Shown here: positions 1 to 14,744 of the stretch, piece after piece
How the letters are laid out: each line of letters begins with the position of its first letter
Position numbering within the stretch: the first letter of the stretch is position 1
Assembly: GCF_000719345.1 (NCBI RefSeq)
Contig: NZ_JOFX01000011.1
Coordinates: 1-64,000, forward strand
Source of the DNA: Streptomyces sp. NRRL F-2664
GTDB lineage: Bacteria > Actinomycetota > Actinomycetes > Streptomycetales > Streptomycetaceae
Length of the DNA: 64,000 nt
Reading direction: 5' to 3'
Notes under the pieces: generated by a model
What the model was told of the DNA's origin: nothing
Databases searched by the model: none
The model's input: the letters and a program-made list of their open reading frames with translations, nothing else
Position numbers and translations under genes: made by a program

Positions 1-166
1 GGGCGGGGGTGTCACTCGAAAGCGGGGTGGGGGCGGCCGCTCGGCCCATCCGCTCCCGCGGGGGCAGCAGTCCGGGGTCGGCCCCGGGCCCGGGTTTCGC
101 CCGTCCGGGCCCGGGGGCAGCAGTCCGGGGGCACGGCCCCCGGGCCCGGGTCTTCACCTCGCCGGG

Positions 167-1060
167 CGAAACACGGTCACGGCGGGGCCGAGTCGCATGC
201 GCCGGGCCGCTCCCGCGGGGGCAGCAGACCGGGTCCGGCCCCGGGCCCGGGACCGAGCCACTCCCGCGGGGGTGCCGCGACCGGGGCACCGCCCCCTGGC
301 CGGGTCTTCACCGTGGCGGGCGAAACACGGCCACGGCGACGGCGGAGTCGCGGTGCCGGGCAGGGGTGTCTCCTCGGCTCGGCGGGTACCGCACTTCGCG
401 GCCATACCCGGGGGGTGACGCCTCGTCCTGCGGGGACACCCCAGCCCGTCCCCGCTCCAGCCGCGACGAGCCCGCTCCGGCGGCCTGCGCTGCCCCGTCG
501 GGGTGTGGCCTGCCGGGCGAAACACGGTCACGGCGCGGCGGAGTCGCGGTGCCGGGCAGGGGTGTCTCCTCGGCTCGGCGGATGCCGCATCTCGCGGCCG
601 TACCCGGGGGTGACGCCTCGTCCTGCGGGGACACCCCTGCCCGTCCCCGCTCCAGCCGCGACGAGCCCGCTCCGATGGCGTGCGCTGCCCCGTCGGGGTG
701 CGGCCTGCCGGGCGAAACACGGTCGCGGCGCGGCGGAGTCGCGGTGCCGGGCAGGGGTGTCTCCTCGGCTCGGCGGGTGCCGCATCTCGCGGCGGTGCTC
801 GGGGGTGACGCCTCGTCCTGCGGGGACACCCCTGCCCGTCCCCGCTCCAGCCGCGACGAGGGACGGTTCCGGGGGCCTGCGCTGCCCCGTCGGGGTGTGG
901 CCTGCGGGGGCGAAACACGGCCACGGCGCGGCGGAGTCGCGGTGCCGGGCAGGGGTGTCTCCTCGGCTCGGCGGATGCCGCACCTCGCGGCCATACCCGG
1001 GGGTGACGCCTCGTCCTGCGGGGACACCCCTGCCCGTCCCCGCTCCAGCCGCGACGAGGA
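167..1060. repeat. Tandem array of ~196-bp GC-rich repeats with internal inverted arms
   Basis: Four near-complete units follow one another. The anchor CGAAACACGG occurs at 321, 518, 713 and 911, spaced 197, 195 and 198 bp; a degenerate fifth anchor is at 167. Each unit carries CGGGCAGGGGTGTC and, about 75 bp later, GACACCCCTGCCCG (one mismatch in the first unit), so each can fold into a long stem. Open frames across the array exist in several phases on both strands, the usual artefact of GC-rich repeats, so I treat it as non-coding. Bases 1-166 hold only related degenerate GC-rich sequence. Function unknown. Confidence 0.85.
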
Positions 1061-1116
1061 GGGTTCCGTCACCGGGCCGGCTCCGCTGGAGGGCGGTGGG
1101 GTGGGGACACGGCGGA

Positions 1117-1189
1117 GTGTCCCCGCAGGACGAGCGCGCGACCTCCGAGCACAGCCGCGATCGCTCGAACGCGCCGAGCCGAGGAGACA
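1117..1189. repeat. Inverted partial copy of the 196-bp repeat
   Basis: GTGTCCCCGCAGGACGAG (1117-1134) and GCCGAGCCGAGGAGACA (1173-1189) are reverse complements of the two conserved blocks of the upstream units, in the order expected for an inverted unit. The sequence between them also resembles the reverse complement of the unit-3 spacer. The array therefore ends in a unit of opposite orientation. Confidence 0.75.
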
Positions 1190-1215
1190 TTCCGGCGGGG
1201 CACCACCCCACACAG

Positions 1216-1480
1216 AACCACCACCGAGCACACGCAGCCGCGCCCCGGCGAAGCCACCCCGCACCAAAACGGCACCGAGCAGCAAAATCCAGCCCCGCCG
1301 GCGCTTGAGGCGCGGGGCCTGGGGCAGCGCCCCAGCAACCACCGGGCCGCAGCACAACCACCGGGCACGCGCAGCCCAACCCCGGCTAAGCCAACCCGCA
1401 CGAAACCGACACCGAGCAGCGAATCCAGCCCCGCCGGCGCTTGAGGCGCGGGGTCGGGGCCAGGGCCCCGGCAGCCACCG
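1216..1480. repeat. Two ~137-bp direct repeats, each ending in a double-hairpin element
   Basis: Similar blocks begin near 1216 and 1356. Each ends in AATCCAGCCCCGCCGGCGCT and the following TTGAGGCGCGGGG (about 1286-1335 and 1421-1472). CCCCGC pairs with GCGGGG, and a second hairpin follows (CTGGGGC/GCCCCAG in the first copy). Such paired hairpins recur between genes in Streptomyces chromosomes (from memory) and may act as terminators or as dispersed repeats. They separate the upstream array from the lipid-PKS operon. Confidence 0.7.
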
Positions 1481-1727
1481 GCCGGACCGGACACCCCGGC
1501 GGGAGCCGAGGGGCCCGCAGCGCCACCCCGGGGGAGAAGATTTTGCGCCGGATCGGCGGAATGGGTTCGGGCCAAGCGATCAGTTTCGCTCATCGAGTTT
1601 CAACTGCGATCAGATCCTGTCGCCCTGCTCGGAACGGTCCCGCCCCGCCCCGCGCGACGCCCCACCCCCGCCGAGGTCGACCGAAATCATTCGGATGCGC
1701 AGTCAACATCCGGACATCCAATGCGAG

Positions 1728-1757
1728 TTGACCGCCCAGCAGGCATCAACCTAAGGT
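1728..1757 (+). promoter_or_regulatory. Candidate promoter of the FAAL-PKS operon
   Basis: TTGACC (1728-1733) and TAAGGT (1752-1757) are separated by 18 bp, close to the vegetative sigma-factor consensus in actinomycetes. The predicted start near 1764 would give a leader of about 300 nt before the first gene at 2065. No competing gene lies between. Confidence 0.5.
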
Positions 1758-1760
1758 TTG

Positions 1761-1780
1761 GACCAGTACTGACCAGTACT
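1761..1780 (+). promoter_or_regulatory. Perfect 2 x 10-bp tandem repeat at the predicted transcription start
   Basis: GACCAGTACT occurs twice without a gap, directly after the candidate -10 box. Each copy contains the palindrome AGTACT. Position at +1 and exact duplication suggest a repressor operator. The GACCAGT half resembles half of the GntR-family DasR operator, but the match is too weak to name a regulator. Confidence 0.45.
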
Positions 1781-2064
1781 CCTCTCCGGCTTTTACTGTT
1801 CATTCCGCCCAATCCCACGTTGCAGGAGCTATCGCCCATGACGCGGTAGCCGGTGCCTCGCTCCGAGGCCGCACGAAATGAAGACAAGGTCGATGTTTGC
1901 GGATCAGGAAGTGGCACCGCGGAGAACACCGACCCCGTGAGCCCAGGAGCCCCGGCACCCCGCAGAGGGGTGTTCCGCGCGGCCGCCCGCCCGGCACCCG
2001 CGCCACCCGCCTGCCGGCCCGCACCCGGTGCGGACATCCGATCCGGCATTGAATGAGGCTGAGA
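1781..2064 (+). other. Long untranslated leader of the lipid-PKS operon
   Basis: No supported gene lies here; the short frames at 1853-2056 and 1800-2024 look like chance. A weak inverted repeat (GAACACC near 1925, GGTGTTC near 1970) spans about 50 nt. I recognise no known riboswitch class. Confidence 0.35.
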
Positions 2065-3822
2065 ATGCTTGACGCTGCCCCGGACCAGATCCACTACGAG
2101 ACGGTGGTCGACGCCGTGCGCGCGCACGCCGTGCGCATACCGGACCACCCGCTGTTCACCTTCCTCCCCGACGGCGAGGAGGCGGAGGCGCCGCTCACCT
2201 TCGCGGCCCTCGACGCCAAGGCGCGGGCCGTCGCCGCGAGCCTGCACGCCGCGCACGTGGAGCCCGGCTCCCGTGCGCTCCTGCTGTTCCAGCCCGGCCA
2301 GGACTTCGTCGTCGGGTTCTTCGGCTGCCTGTACGCGGGCGTCGTCGCAGTGCCCGCCTACCTGCCGCACCCCGCGCAGCGCGCCCGCGGACTGCTGCGG
2401 CTGGCCGGGATCGCCGAGGACGCCCAGCCCGCGGCCGTGCTGACCACGGCCGGGATCCGGGCGGCCATCGAGACGACGGCGCGCACGATCCCGGAGGTCC
2501 AGGAGACGGCCTGGCTGGCGGTCGACACGATCGCGGAAGGGGCCGGAGCGGGGTGGTCCGCGCCGTCGCCGGAGCCGAAGTCCGTCGCCTTCCTCCAGTA
2601 CACGTCCGGTTCGACGGGCCGGCCGAAGGGGGTGATGGTCACCCACGGCAACCTCACGCACAACATCGACCTCATCCGCACGTCCCTCGGAATGGACGAG
2701 TCCACCGTGGTCGTGGGCTGGCTGCCGCCCTATCACGACATGGGACTGATCTCGATGATCATCGTCCCGGCCATGCTGGGAATCCATTCCGTTTCCATGC
2801 CGACCGTGGCGTTCCTGCAGAGTCCGGTGCGCTGGCTGCGCGCGATATCGACGTACCGCGGAACACTTTCCGCGGCGCCCAACTTCGCGTTCGACCTGTG
2901 CACTCGAAAAGTGGCCGACGAGGACCGCGCGACCCTGGACCTCTCCTCCTGGAAGGTCGCGACGAATGGCGCCGAGCCCATTCGCGCCGATTCCATGCGG
3001 CGGTTCTCCGAGGCATTCGCGTCCACCGGATTCCGACCGGAAACCATCATTCCGGTGTACGGGCTCGCCGAGAGCACCCTGCTGGTGAGCGGCGCCCCCC
3101 TCGAACGGCCGTGGGTGTTCCGTTCCTTCGACGAGCACCAGCTCGAACGCGGCGCCGCCGTGCGCGTGGCCGACGACAGCCCGGCCGCGCGCGTCCTGGT
3201 CAGCTGCGGCACGAGCCGGACCCTGGACGTGGCCGTCGTCGATCCGCAGGCGCGCACGCGGTGCCAGCCGGGCCGCGTCGGTGAGATCTGGGTTGCGGGC
3301 GACAGTGTCGCCGTCGGCTATTGGCAGCGTCCCGACCTCAGCCGCGAGGCCTTCGAGGCGACCCTCGTCGACGGCGACGGCCGGGGCCCGTACATGCGCA
3401 CAGGGGACCTGGGCTTCCTGACGGAGGACGGCCTGTTCGTCTGCGGACGCATCAAGGACGTCATCATCGTGGGCGGGCGCAACCACTACCCCCACGACAT
3501 CGAGCGCACCGCCGAGAGCGCCCACCCCGCGATCCGCCCCGGCTGCGTCGCGGCCTTCGGCGTGGCCGCGGACGGTGTGGAAGAGGTGGTGGTCGCCGCC
3601 GAGCTGCGCCGGGAGGCCGGCGACGGCACGGACCGGGAGGCACAGGAGGGCGTCGTGAACGCCGTCCTGCGGGCAGTCGCCCAGGAGCACCGGCTGACGG
3701 TCCGCGAGGTCGTCCTCCTGCCCGCCGGGAGCCTGCCCAAGACGTCGAGCGGGAAGCTCCAGCGCCGCGAGACGCGCAAGGAGTACCTGGCCGGCCGCTC
3801 GCCGTGGAAGGCGCAGCCCTGA
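2065..3822 (+). CDS. Fatty acyl-AMP ligase (FAAL)
   Basis: 585-residue adenylate-forming enzyme expected to activate a free fatty acid as acyl-AMP and load it on a carrier protein, not on CoA. Phosphate-binding motif YTSGSTGRPKG lies near residue 180. LPPYHDMGL, AFLQSP, PNFAFDLC and YGLAEST are FAAL-type signatures. C-terminal PKTSSGK near 558-563 keeps the adenylation lysine. The start at 2065 is chosen over ATG 2053 because GAGG lies 8 bp before it. The next gene begins 47 bp downstream with a carrier domain, the natural acceptor. First gene of a four-gene operon. The chain length used cannot be read from sequence. Confidence 0.9.
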   Translation: MLDAAPDQIHYETVVDAVRAHAVRIPDHPLFTFLPDGEEAEAPLTFAALDAKARAVAASLHAAHVEPGSRALLLFQPGQDFVVGFFGCLYAGVVAVPAYLPHPAQRARGLLRLAGIAEDAQPAAVLTTAGIRAAIETTARTIPEVQETAWLAVDTIAEGAGAGWSAPSPEPKSVAFLQYTSGSTGRPKGVMVTHGNLTHNIDLIRTSLGMDESTVVVGWLPPYHDMGLISMIIVPAMLGIHSVSMPTVAFLQSPVRWLRAISTYRGTLSAAPNFAFDLCTRKVADEDRATLDLSSWKVATNGAEPIRADSMRRFSEAFASTGFRPETIIPVYGLAESTLLVSGAPLERPWVFRSFDEHQLERGAAVRVADDSPAARVLVSCGTSRTLDVAVVDPQARTRCQPGRVGEIWVAGDSVAVGYWQRPDLSREAFEATLVDGDGRGPYMRTGDLGFLTEDGLFVCGRIKDVIIVGGRNHYPHDIERTAESAHPAIRPGCVAAFGVAADGVEEVVVAAELRREAGDGTDREAQEGVVNAVLRAVAQEHRLTVREVVLLPAGSLPKTSSGKLQRRETRKEYLAGRSPWKAQP

Positions 3823-3869
3823 CCCGCACCACCCAGGACGACAGCAACAGCACGACACAGGGGGAGCAC

Positions 3870-10226
<6,357 letters not shown>

Positions 10227-10227
10227 G

Positions 10228-11391
10228 ATGGTCGTGGAAGAATCTCGTAGTCGATCAGAGTGGCAGCACACGTTCCGCACGTTCGCCGATGAGGTGATGG
10301 CCCCGCACGTACGCCGCTACGACGAGGAACGGGCCTTCCCCGTGGCGATCCACGAGCGGGCCGCCGCGCAAGGCATCCTCAACGCGGCCTTCCCGCAGGA
10401 GCTGGGCGGAGCGGGCCTGACGTACACGGAGTTCGGCCAGGTGATCGGGGAACTGTCCGCGGTCTGCCCGGGCATGACGTGGACACTGGTGTTCAACCGG
10501 GGCGCGCTGCACCCCGTGGTCGCCGCGGGCACCCCGGAGCAGAAGGAACTGTTCGTCACCCGGCTCCTCAAGGACAACGGGTACGCGGCCCTCGGGCTCA
10601 CCGAGCCCGAGAACGGCTCCAACCTGCTGGCGGCCACCACCCGCGCCGTGCGGACGGATGCGGGGTGGCTCCTCAACGGCGGCAAGTGCATGTCCGGGAA
10701 CGGTACGGTGGCCGACGTGTTCATCGTCCTGGCCAACACCGTGGTGGACAACCGCAAACGCGGCCTTTCGTTCTTCGCGGTGCCGCGGGACGCGCCGGGC
10801 GTGACCGTGAGCGAGGACATCGACAAGGCGGCGTTCCGCTGCCTGCCGACGCCGTCGGTGACCTTCCGGGACGTCGCCCTGGAGCCGATCAGCCTGATCG
10901 GCCGCCCCGGCGACGGGGAGATGCTGCTGAACGAGCTCCTCGCCACCATCCGGATCGGCGGCGCCGCCTGCGGCACGGGCATCGTCGCCGCCATGCTGCG
11001 GGACGCGCTCACCTGGGTCGGCGAGCGCCGCGTGTACCCGGACGACCGGATGGACAGCCTCAGCCACGTCCAGTTGACGCTGGGCCGGCTGTACGTCGAG
11101 CTGTGCGCCGCCCGCAAGCTGCTGGACGAGGCGACGGCCCTGGCCGATCAGGGGCTGCCCTTCGGCAAGGAGAGTTCCATGGCGAAGTACTACGCCACGG
11201 AACTCGCCGTCCGCGCCTCCAACGAGATCCTCCAGTTGTACGGGTGGCGGGGCATCGCCGCCGACCACGGCGTCGAGAAGCGCTGGCGGGACGCGCGCGC
11301 CCTGACCATCTTCGAGGGCTCCAGCGAGATCCAGCTGTTGAACGTCTTCCGTGAGATGCGCAGGACGGCCACGAGCGAGGGAGGTCTCTGA
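10228..11391 (+). CDS. Acyl-CoA dehydrogenase family protein
   Basis: 387-residue flavoprotein of the acyl-CoA dehydrogenase fold. Family marks are LGLTEPENGSN near the flavin site, the middle beta domain, and C-terminal RDARALTIFEGSSEIQ, typical of the C-terminal region of ACADs. ATG 10228 lies one base after the PKS stop, so translation is likely coupled. In a FAAL-PKS operon it may introduce a double bond into the carrier-bound or CoA-bound product. Substrate is inferred only. Two stretches differ from housekeeping ACADs, so action on acyl-ACP is possible. Confidence 0.85.
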   Translation: MVVEESRSRSEWQHTFRTFADEVMAPHVRRYDEERAFPVAIHERAAAQGILNAAFPQELGGAGLTYTEFGQVIGELSAVCPGMTWTLVFNRGALHPVVAAGTPEQKELFVTRLLKDNGYAALGLTEPENGSNLLAATTRAVRTDAGWLLNGGKCMSGNGTVADVFIVLANTVVDNRKRGLSFFAVPRDAPGVTVSEDIDKAAFRCLPTPSVTFRDVALEPISLIGRPGDGEMLLNELLATIRIGGAACGTGIVAAMLRDALTWVGERRVYPDDRMDSLSHVQLTLGRLYVELCAARKLLDEATALADQGLPFGKESSMAKYYATELAVRASNEILQLYGWRGIAADHGVEKRWRDARALTIFEGSSEIQLLNVFREMRRTATSEGGL

Positions 11392-11405
11392 TTCCGTCCG
11401 TCGAG

Positions 11406-12251
11406 GTGACCACCGAGACCGTGCGCGCCGAGGACGGCGCCACGGCAGACGTCCGGCTGCACCGCAGGCCCGACGATCCGTCGGCGCCGGTCCTGGTGTG
11501 CATGCCCGCCATGGGCACCCGGGCCGCCGCCTACGCCCCGCTGGCGGACGCCCTGGCCGCGGCCGGGTTCCAGGTGGCCGTCGGCGAACTGCGCGGGCAG
11601 GGTACGAGCTCGGTGCGCGCGGCGCGGGGGGTGCGCTACGGCTACCACGAGATGGTGGCGTACGACTACCCGGCGCTCTTCCGCACGGTGGAGGCCGTCT
11701 TCCCGGCGGCTCCGCGCCTCCTGCTCGGGCACAGCCTCGGGGGGCAGCTCGGCGCGCTCTACCTCAGTCAGGAGCCGCACATGGCGGCGGGCGCGGTCCT
11801 GGTGGGAGCCCCCTCCTGCCACTACCGCGGATGGCCCTTCCCGCAGAGCCTGGGGATGCTCGCCGCCTTCCAGCTCGCGGCCGCGTTCGCGGCGGTGTAC
11901 GGGTACTTTCCCGGCCGCCGCATCGGGGTCCTCGGCAACGACTCCGCCCAGGTCCTCAGGGACATGGCCACCCAGGTCAGGACGGGCCGCTACCACGTGC
12001 CGTCCTGCGAGGTGGACTTCGAGCCGGCCCTGGCGAAGCTGGACCTGCCGGTGCTGGCGGTCGCCGTCAAGGGCGATGCCATGGCCCCGCCCGGCGGGGT
12101 GCGGGGGCTCGCCGGCAAGCTCACCAGCGCCCGGGTGACGTACTGGGAGCTGGCGCTCGCCGAGGGCGCCCCGGGCAGCCGGCACTACGCCTGGATCCGG
12201 GACAGCGCCGCGCTCGTCGAGCGGGTACGCAGCTTCGTGGACCAGGTCTGA
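11406..12251 (+). CDS. Alpha/beta hydrolase, probable product-releasing hydrolase
   Basis: 281 residues. The nucleophile elbow GHSLGG lies near residue 108, with a C-terminal region (GSRHYAWIRD) that could hold the catalytic His. Start is GTG 11406, 14 bp after the dehydrogenase stop; no better start is seen. As the PKS has no thioesterase domain, this protein may release or tailor the acyl product, as discrete thioesterases do in other operons; that role is inference. It converges with the minus-strand gene 16 bp downstream. Confidence 0.75.
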   Translation: MTTETVRAEDGATADVRLHRRPDDPSAPVLVCMPAMGTRAAAYAPLADALAAAGFQVAVGELRGQGTSSVRAARGVRYGYHEMVAYDYPALFRTVEAVFPAAPRLLLGHSLGGQLGALYLSQEPHMAAGAVLVGAPSCHYRGWPFPQSLGMLAAFQLAAAFAAVYGYFPGRRIGVLGNDSAQVLRDMATQVRTGRYHVPSCEVDFEPALAKLDLPVLAVAVKGDAMAPPGGVRGLAGKLTSARVTYWELALAEGAPGSRHYAWIRDSAALVERVRSFVDQV

Positions 12252-12267
12252 CGTCCTGCCCGTCCCG

Positions 12268-13284
12268 TCAGCCCAGGCGGGCCGGGGAGGAGGCTGCGGA
12301 AGTCAGCAGCTCGGGGCTGCCGGTGCCGTCGGCGGGCACGGTCCACAGGTCCGTGCGGTCGGCGGCGCCGTCGGCGGGCAGGGCGTAGGCCAGGGTGCGG
12401 TCGTCGAGCCAGGCGGCCTGGTCGTCCACGCTGCGCTTCTCCGCGAGCGGGTGGTCGCGCAGCGTCCGCAGGTCCATGACGTGCTCGCGCCACAGCGAGG
12501 CCCCGGCGCGGACCCGCTTCTTGTACGCGATGCGCGTGCCGTCCGGGGAGAGGGACGGACACTCGACGTTCTTGGCGAGGGCGGTGACGGAGCGTCGGGA
12601 GACCGACCCCTTCACCAGGTGCGTCTCGCCGGCCGTGGACAGGGTGGCGTAGAAGGTGTCGTCGTCCCCGGCGAAGGTGACGCCCCAGAAGTTCACATCC
12701 GGGGCGCGGTGGTCCCGCCCGTCCAGGGTGATCGCGTACTCCTCCAGGTTGGCGTCGAGTTTCCAGGTCCTGGTGTCCAGGATCGCCGTGCGGGTGGAGA
12801 AGAACGCGGATCCGTAGGACTCGCCGGAGACGAACACGGTCCAGGCTGCGAAGCGGCCGCTGGGCGAGACGCGGGCCCGGCTGGGCGTGCCCGCCAGGGG
12901 GTAGCTGCGGACCTGGCGCAGCTCGGTGTCGACGATGACCGCCTTGTTGTCCTGGGCGAGCGCGCCCGGGTCGGAGCGCAGGCAGACCCCCGTCCCCGCG
13001 GCTGCGTGGAAGCGCCGGCAGGTCAGGTCCGACACGGTGCGGGGGCCGTCGGGCGCGTCGGCGGGGACGGAGGCGAGTGCTCCGCGGTGGGGGCCCGGCC
13101 CGCTGCCCAGGAAGGCCAGCGACTTCCGGCCTGCGCCGAGGCCGACGGACCCCGCGGTCGCCTCCGGTCCGCCGGTGTGCGGCCGGTCGGCGCGGGACGC
13201 GGCGCGCTGCACCAGGAAGGCGCCGACGCCCCCGAGCAGGAGCACCGCCACCGCGAGGACGAGCAGGCGGTGTGAGCGTGTCAT
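12268..13284 (-). CDS. Membrane-anchored TolB/WD40-like beta-propeller protein
   Basis: 338 residues. A single N-terminal hydrophobic segment (RLLVLAVAVLLLGGVGAFLV, residues about 6-25) suggests a membrane anchor with the rest outside. Repeated blades are seen, for example RVSPSGRFAAWT and CPSLSPDGTRIAYKK, the PD40 pattern of TolB propellers. Its start is 8 bp after the MFS gene stop, so the two are probably cotranscribed. Role unknown; possibly sensing or scaffolding at the cell surface. Confidence 0.7.
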   Translation of the reverse strand: MTRSHRLLVLAVAVLLLGGVGAFLVQRAASRADRPHTGGPEATAGSVGLGAGRKSLAFLGSGPGPHRGALASVPADAPDGPRTVSDLTCRRFHAAAGTGVCLRSDPGALAQDNKAVIVDTELRQVRSYPLAGTPSRARVSPSGRFAAWTVFVSGESYGSAFFSTRTAILDTRTWKLDANLEEYAITLDGRDHRAPDVNFWGVTFAGDDDTFYATLSTAGETHLVKGSVSRRSVTALAKNVECPSLSPDGTRIAYKKRVRAGASLWREHVMDLRTLRDHPLAEKRSVDDQAAWLDDRTLAYALPADGAADRTDLWTVPADGTGSPELLTSAASSPARLG

Positions 13285-13292
13285 CGGGTTCC

Positions 13293-14621
13293 TCACGGGC
13301 GTCGGGCTGGGTCGGTCGGAGCGGGGGCGGGAGGTCCGGGAGGCACGGGCGGCGTCGGCCGCAGCACGTGACCGGCGACGGCTGCGCAGCCGAGCAGGCC
13401 GGCCGCGGCGGCGGCGAGCGCCGGGCCGGTGCCCCAGAGGGTCCACGCGGCGCCGAAGGCCAGCGAGCAGCCGAAGCGGGCCAGCGCCTGGCCGGTGCCG
13501 ACCAGGGCCAGGCCGGTGGCCCGCAGCGATTCCGGGACGGTGGCCGCGACGGCGGCGGGCAGCACCCCGTCGGTGGCGGCGTAGAACATGCCGTGCAGGG
13601 CGAGGACGAGGTGGGGCAGCGCCCGCAGGTCGGGGGCCCACAGCAGCAGCGCGTAGGCGGCGAGCAGGAGGGCGTGGCCGGCCAGGAAGACGGTGCGTCG
13701 CCCGATCCGGTCGGCGAGGGCGCCGGCCGGCACGGCCAGCAGCAGGAACACGGCGGCGGTCCCCAGGGGCAGGAGCGGGAACCACTGGTCGTCCAGCCCG
13801 GCCCGGCGCTGGAGCAGCAGGTAGACGAAGGCGTCGCTGACGGTGGTGAGGCCGAGCAGGACCGCGCAGAGCGCCAGGGCGCGCAGCCGCGGCAGGCGCA
13901 GCAGGTTCGCCGCGTCGCGCAGCCGTACGGGGTGCGGGCGCGCGGGTGCGGGCGGCGCGGTGACGGCCGCGCGGGGGCGGGGCGCGGTGGCGCCGGAGGG
14001 GACGAACAGCATGAGGACGACGACGCCGAGGGCGGCGACGCAGGCGCTGACGCCGAAGACGGCGTCGTAGCCGTCGGCGGCCACGCCCAGGATGAGGAAG
14101 GCGGCGAGCGGGCCGAGCAGCGCCCCGGTGGTGTCCATGGCCCGGTGCACGCCGAAGGCCCGCCCCTGTAACGCGTCCGGTGTGGAGAGGGAGATCAGCG
14201 CATCGCGCGGGGCGGTGCGCAGCCCCTTGCCGGTGCGTTCGAGCGCGAGGACCACGCTGATCGGGCCCAGGCTGTGGGCGATCAGCAGCAGGGGTTTGCA
14301 CAGGGCGGACAAGCCGTAGCCGATGCCGGCGACCAGCTTGTGGTTGCGGACCCGGTCGGCGAGGTGGCCGCCGGTGAGCTGCACCAGGGCGCTGACGCCG
14401 TTGTAGACGCCGTCGAGGGCGCCGAAGCCGAGCGGGCTCAGCCCCAGTCCGGCGATCAGGTAGAGCGGCAGGACGGCGGTGACCATCTCGGAGGAGACGT
14501 CGGTGACCAGGCTGACCGTGCCGAGGGCGAGGACGGTCGGGGCGACCGCCGTCGCCCTGCCGGATCGCCGGTCCGCCGCGGTCTTCGCGCCCGCGGGCGC
14601 GGAGCGGTCCGCGAGGTACAT
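13293..14621 (-). CDS. MFS transporter, probable exporter
   Basis: 442 residues with about 12 hydrophobic segments and the MFS loop motif GGHLADRVRNHK after the second segment, plus AGALADRIGRR in the second half. ATG 14621 is chosen; an upstream start at 14702 would add a polar tail without a membrane segment. Codon 151 is TTA (14169-14171), the codon read by bldA tRNA, so expression may be delayed until development. Located between the lipid-PKS operon and the polysaccharide locus; substrate unknown. Confidence 0.85.
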   Translation of the reverse strand: MYLADRSAPAGAKTAADRRSGRATAVAPTVLALGTVSLVTDVSSEMVTAVLPLYLIAGLGLSPLGFGALDGVYNGVSALVQLTGGHLADRVRNHKLVAGIGYGLSALCKPLLLIAHSLGPISVVLALERTGKGLRTAPRDALISLSTPDALQGRAFGVHRAMDTTGALLGPLAAFLILGVAADGYDAVFGVSACVAALGVVVLMLFVPSGATAPRPRAAVTAPPAPARPHPVRLRDAANLLRLPRLRALALCAVLLGLTTVSDAFVYLLLQRRAGLDDQWFPLLPLGTAAVFLLLAVPAGALADRIGRRTVFLAGHALLLAAYALLLWAPDLRALPHLVLALHGMFYAATDGVLPAAVAATVPESLRATGLALVGTGQALARFGCSLAFGAAWTLWGTGPALAAAAAGLLGCAAVAGHVLRPTPPVPPGPPAPAPTDPARRP

Positions 14622-14645
14622 GCTCGTCAGCCCCCCGTGCAGACG

Positions 14646-14662
14646 GTCCGAGTCGTTCGGAC
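14646..14662. promoter_or_regulatory. Inverted repeat upstream of the MFS gene
   Basis: GTCCGA (14646-14651) and TCGGAC (14657-14662) form a perfect 6-bp dyad with a 5-bp centre, 25-40 bp before the MFS start. Spacing suits a dimeric repressor site controlling an exporter. No regulator gene is adjacent. Confidence 0.35.
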
Positions 14663-14744
14663 GTGCGAGTCGAACCCGAACCCTAGTGCTTGTACGGTCC
14701 AACTGCGGTGCGTACGGCGCGATTCGGCGGTCCCGACCGTCGCG

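Noticed and set aside
167..1060. Possible CRISPR array
   Set aside because: Units are ~196 bp, nearly identical over their whole length, with no short repeat/unique spacer pattern and no cas genes.
9..1754. Long plus-strand open frame of 581 codons over the repeat array
   Set aside because: Open frames exist in several phases on both strands, the translation is low-complexity Arg/Pro/Gly and only mirrors the DNA repeat; no RBS or family match.
1853..2056. 67-codon leader frame before the FAAL gene
   Set aside because: No RBS, Pro/Ala-rich, and not coupled in a sensible way to the downstream gene.
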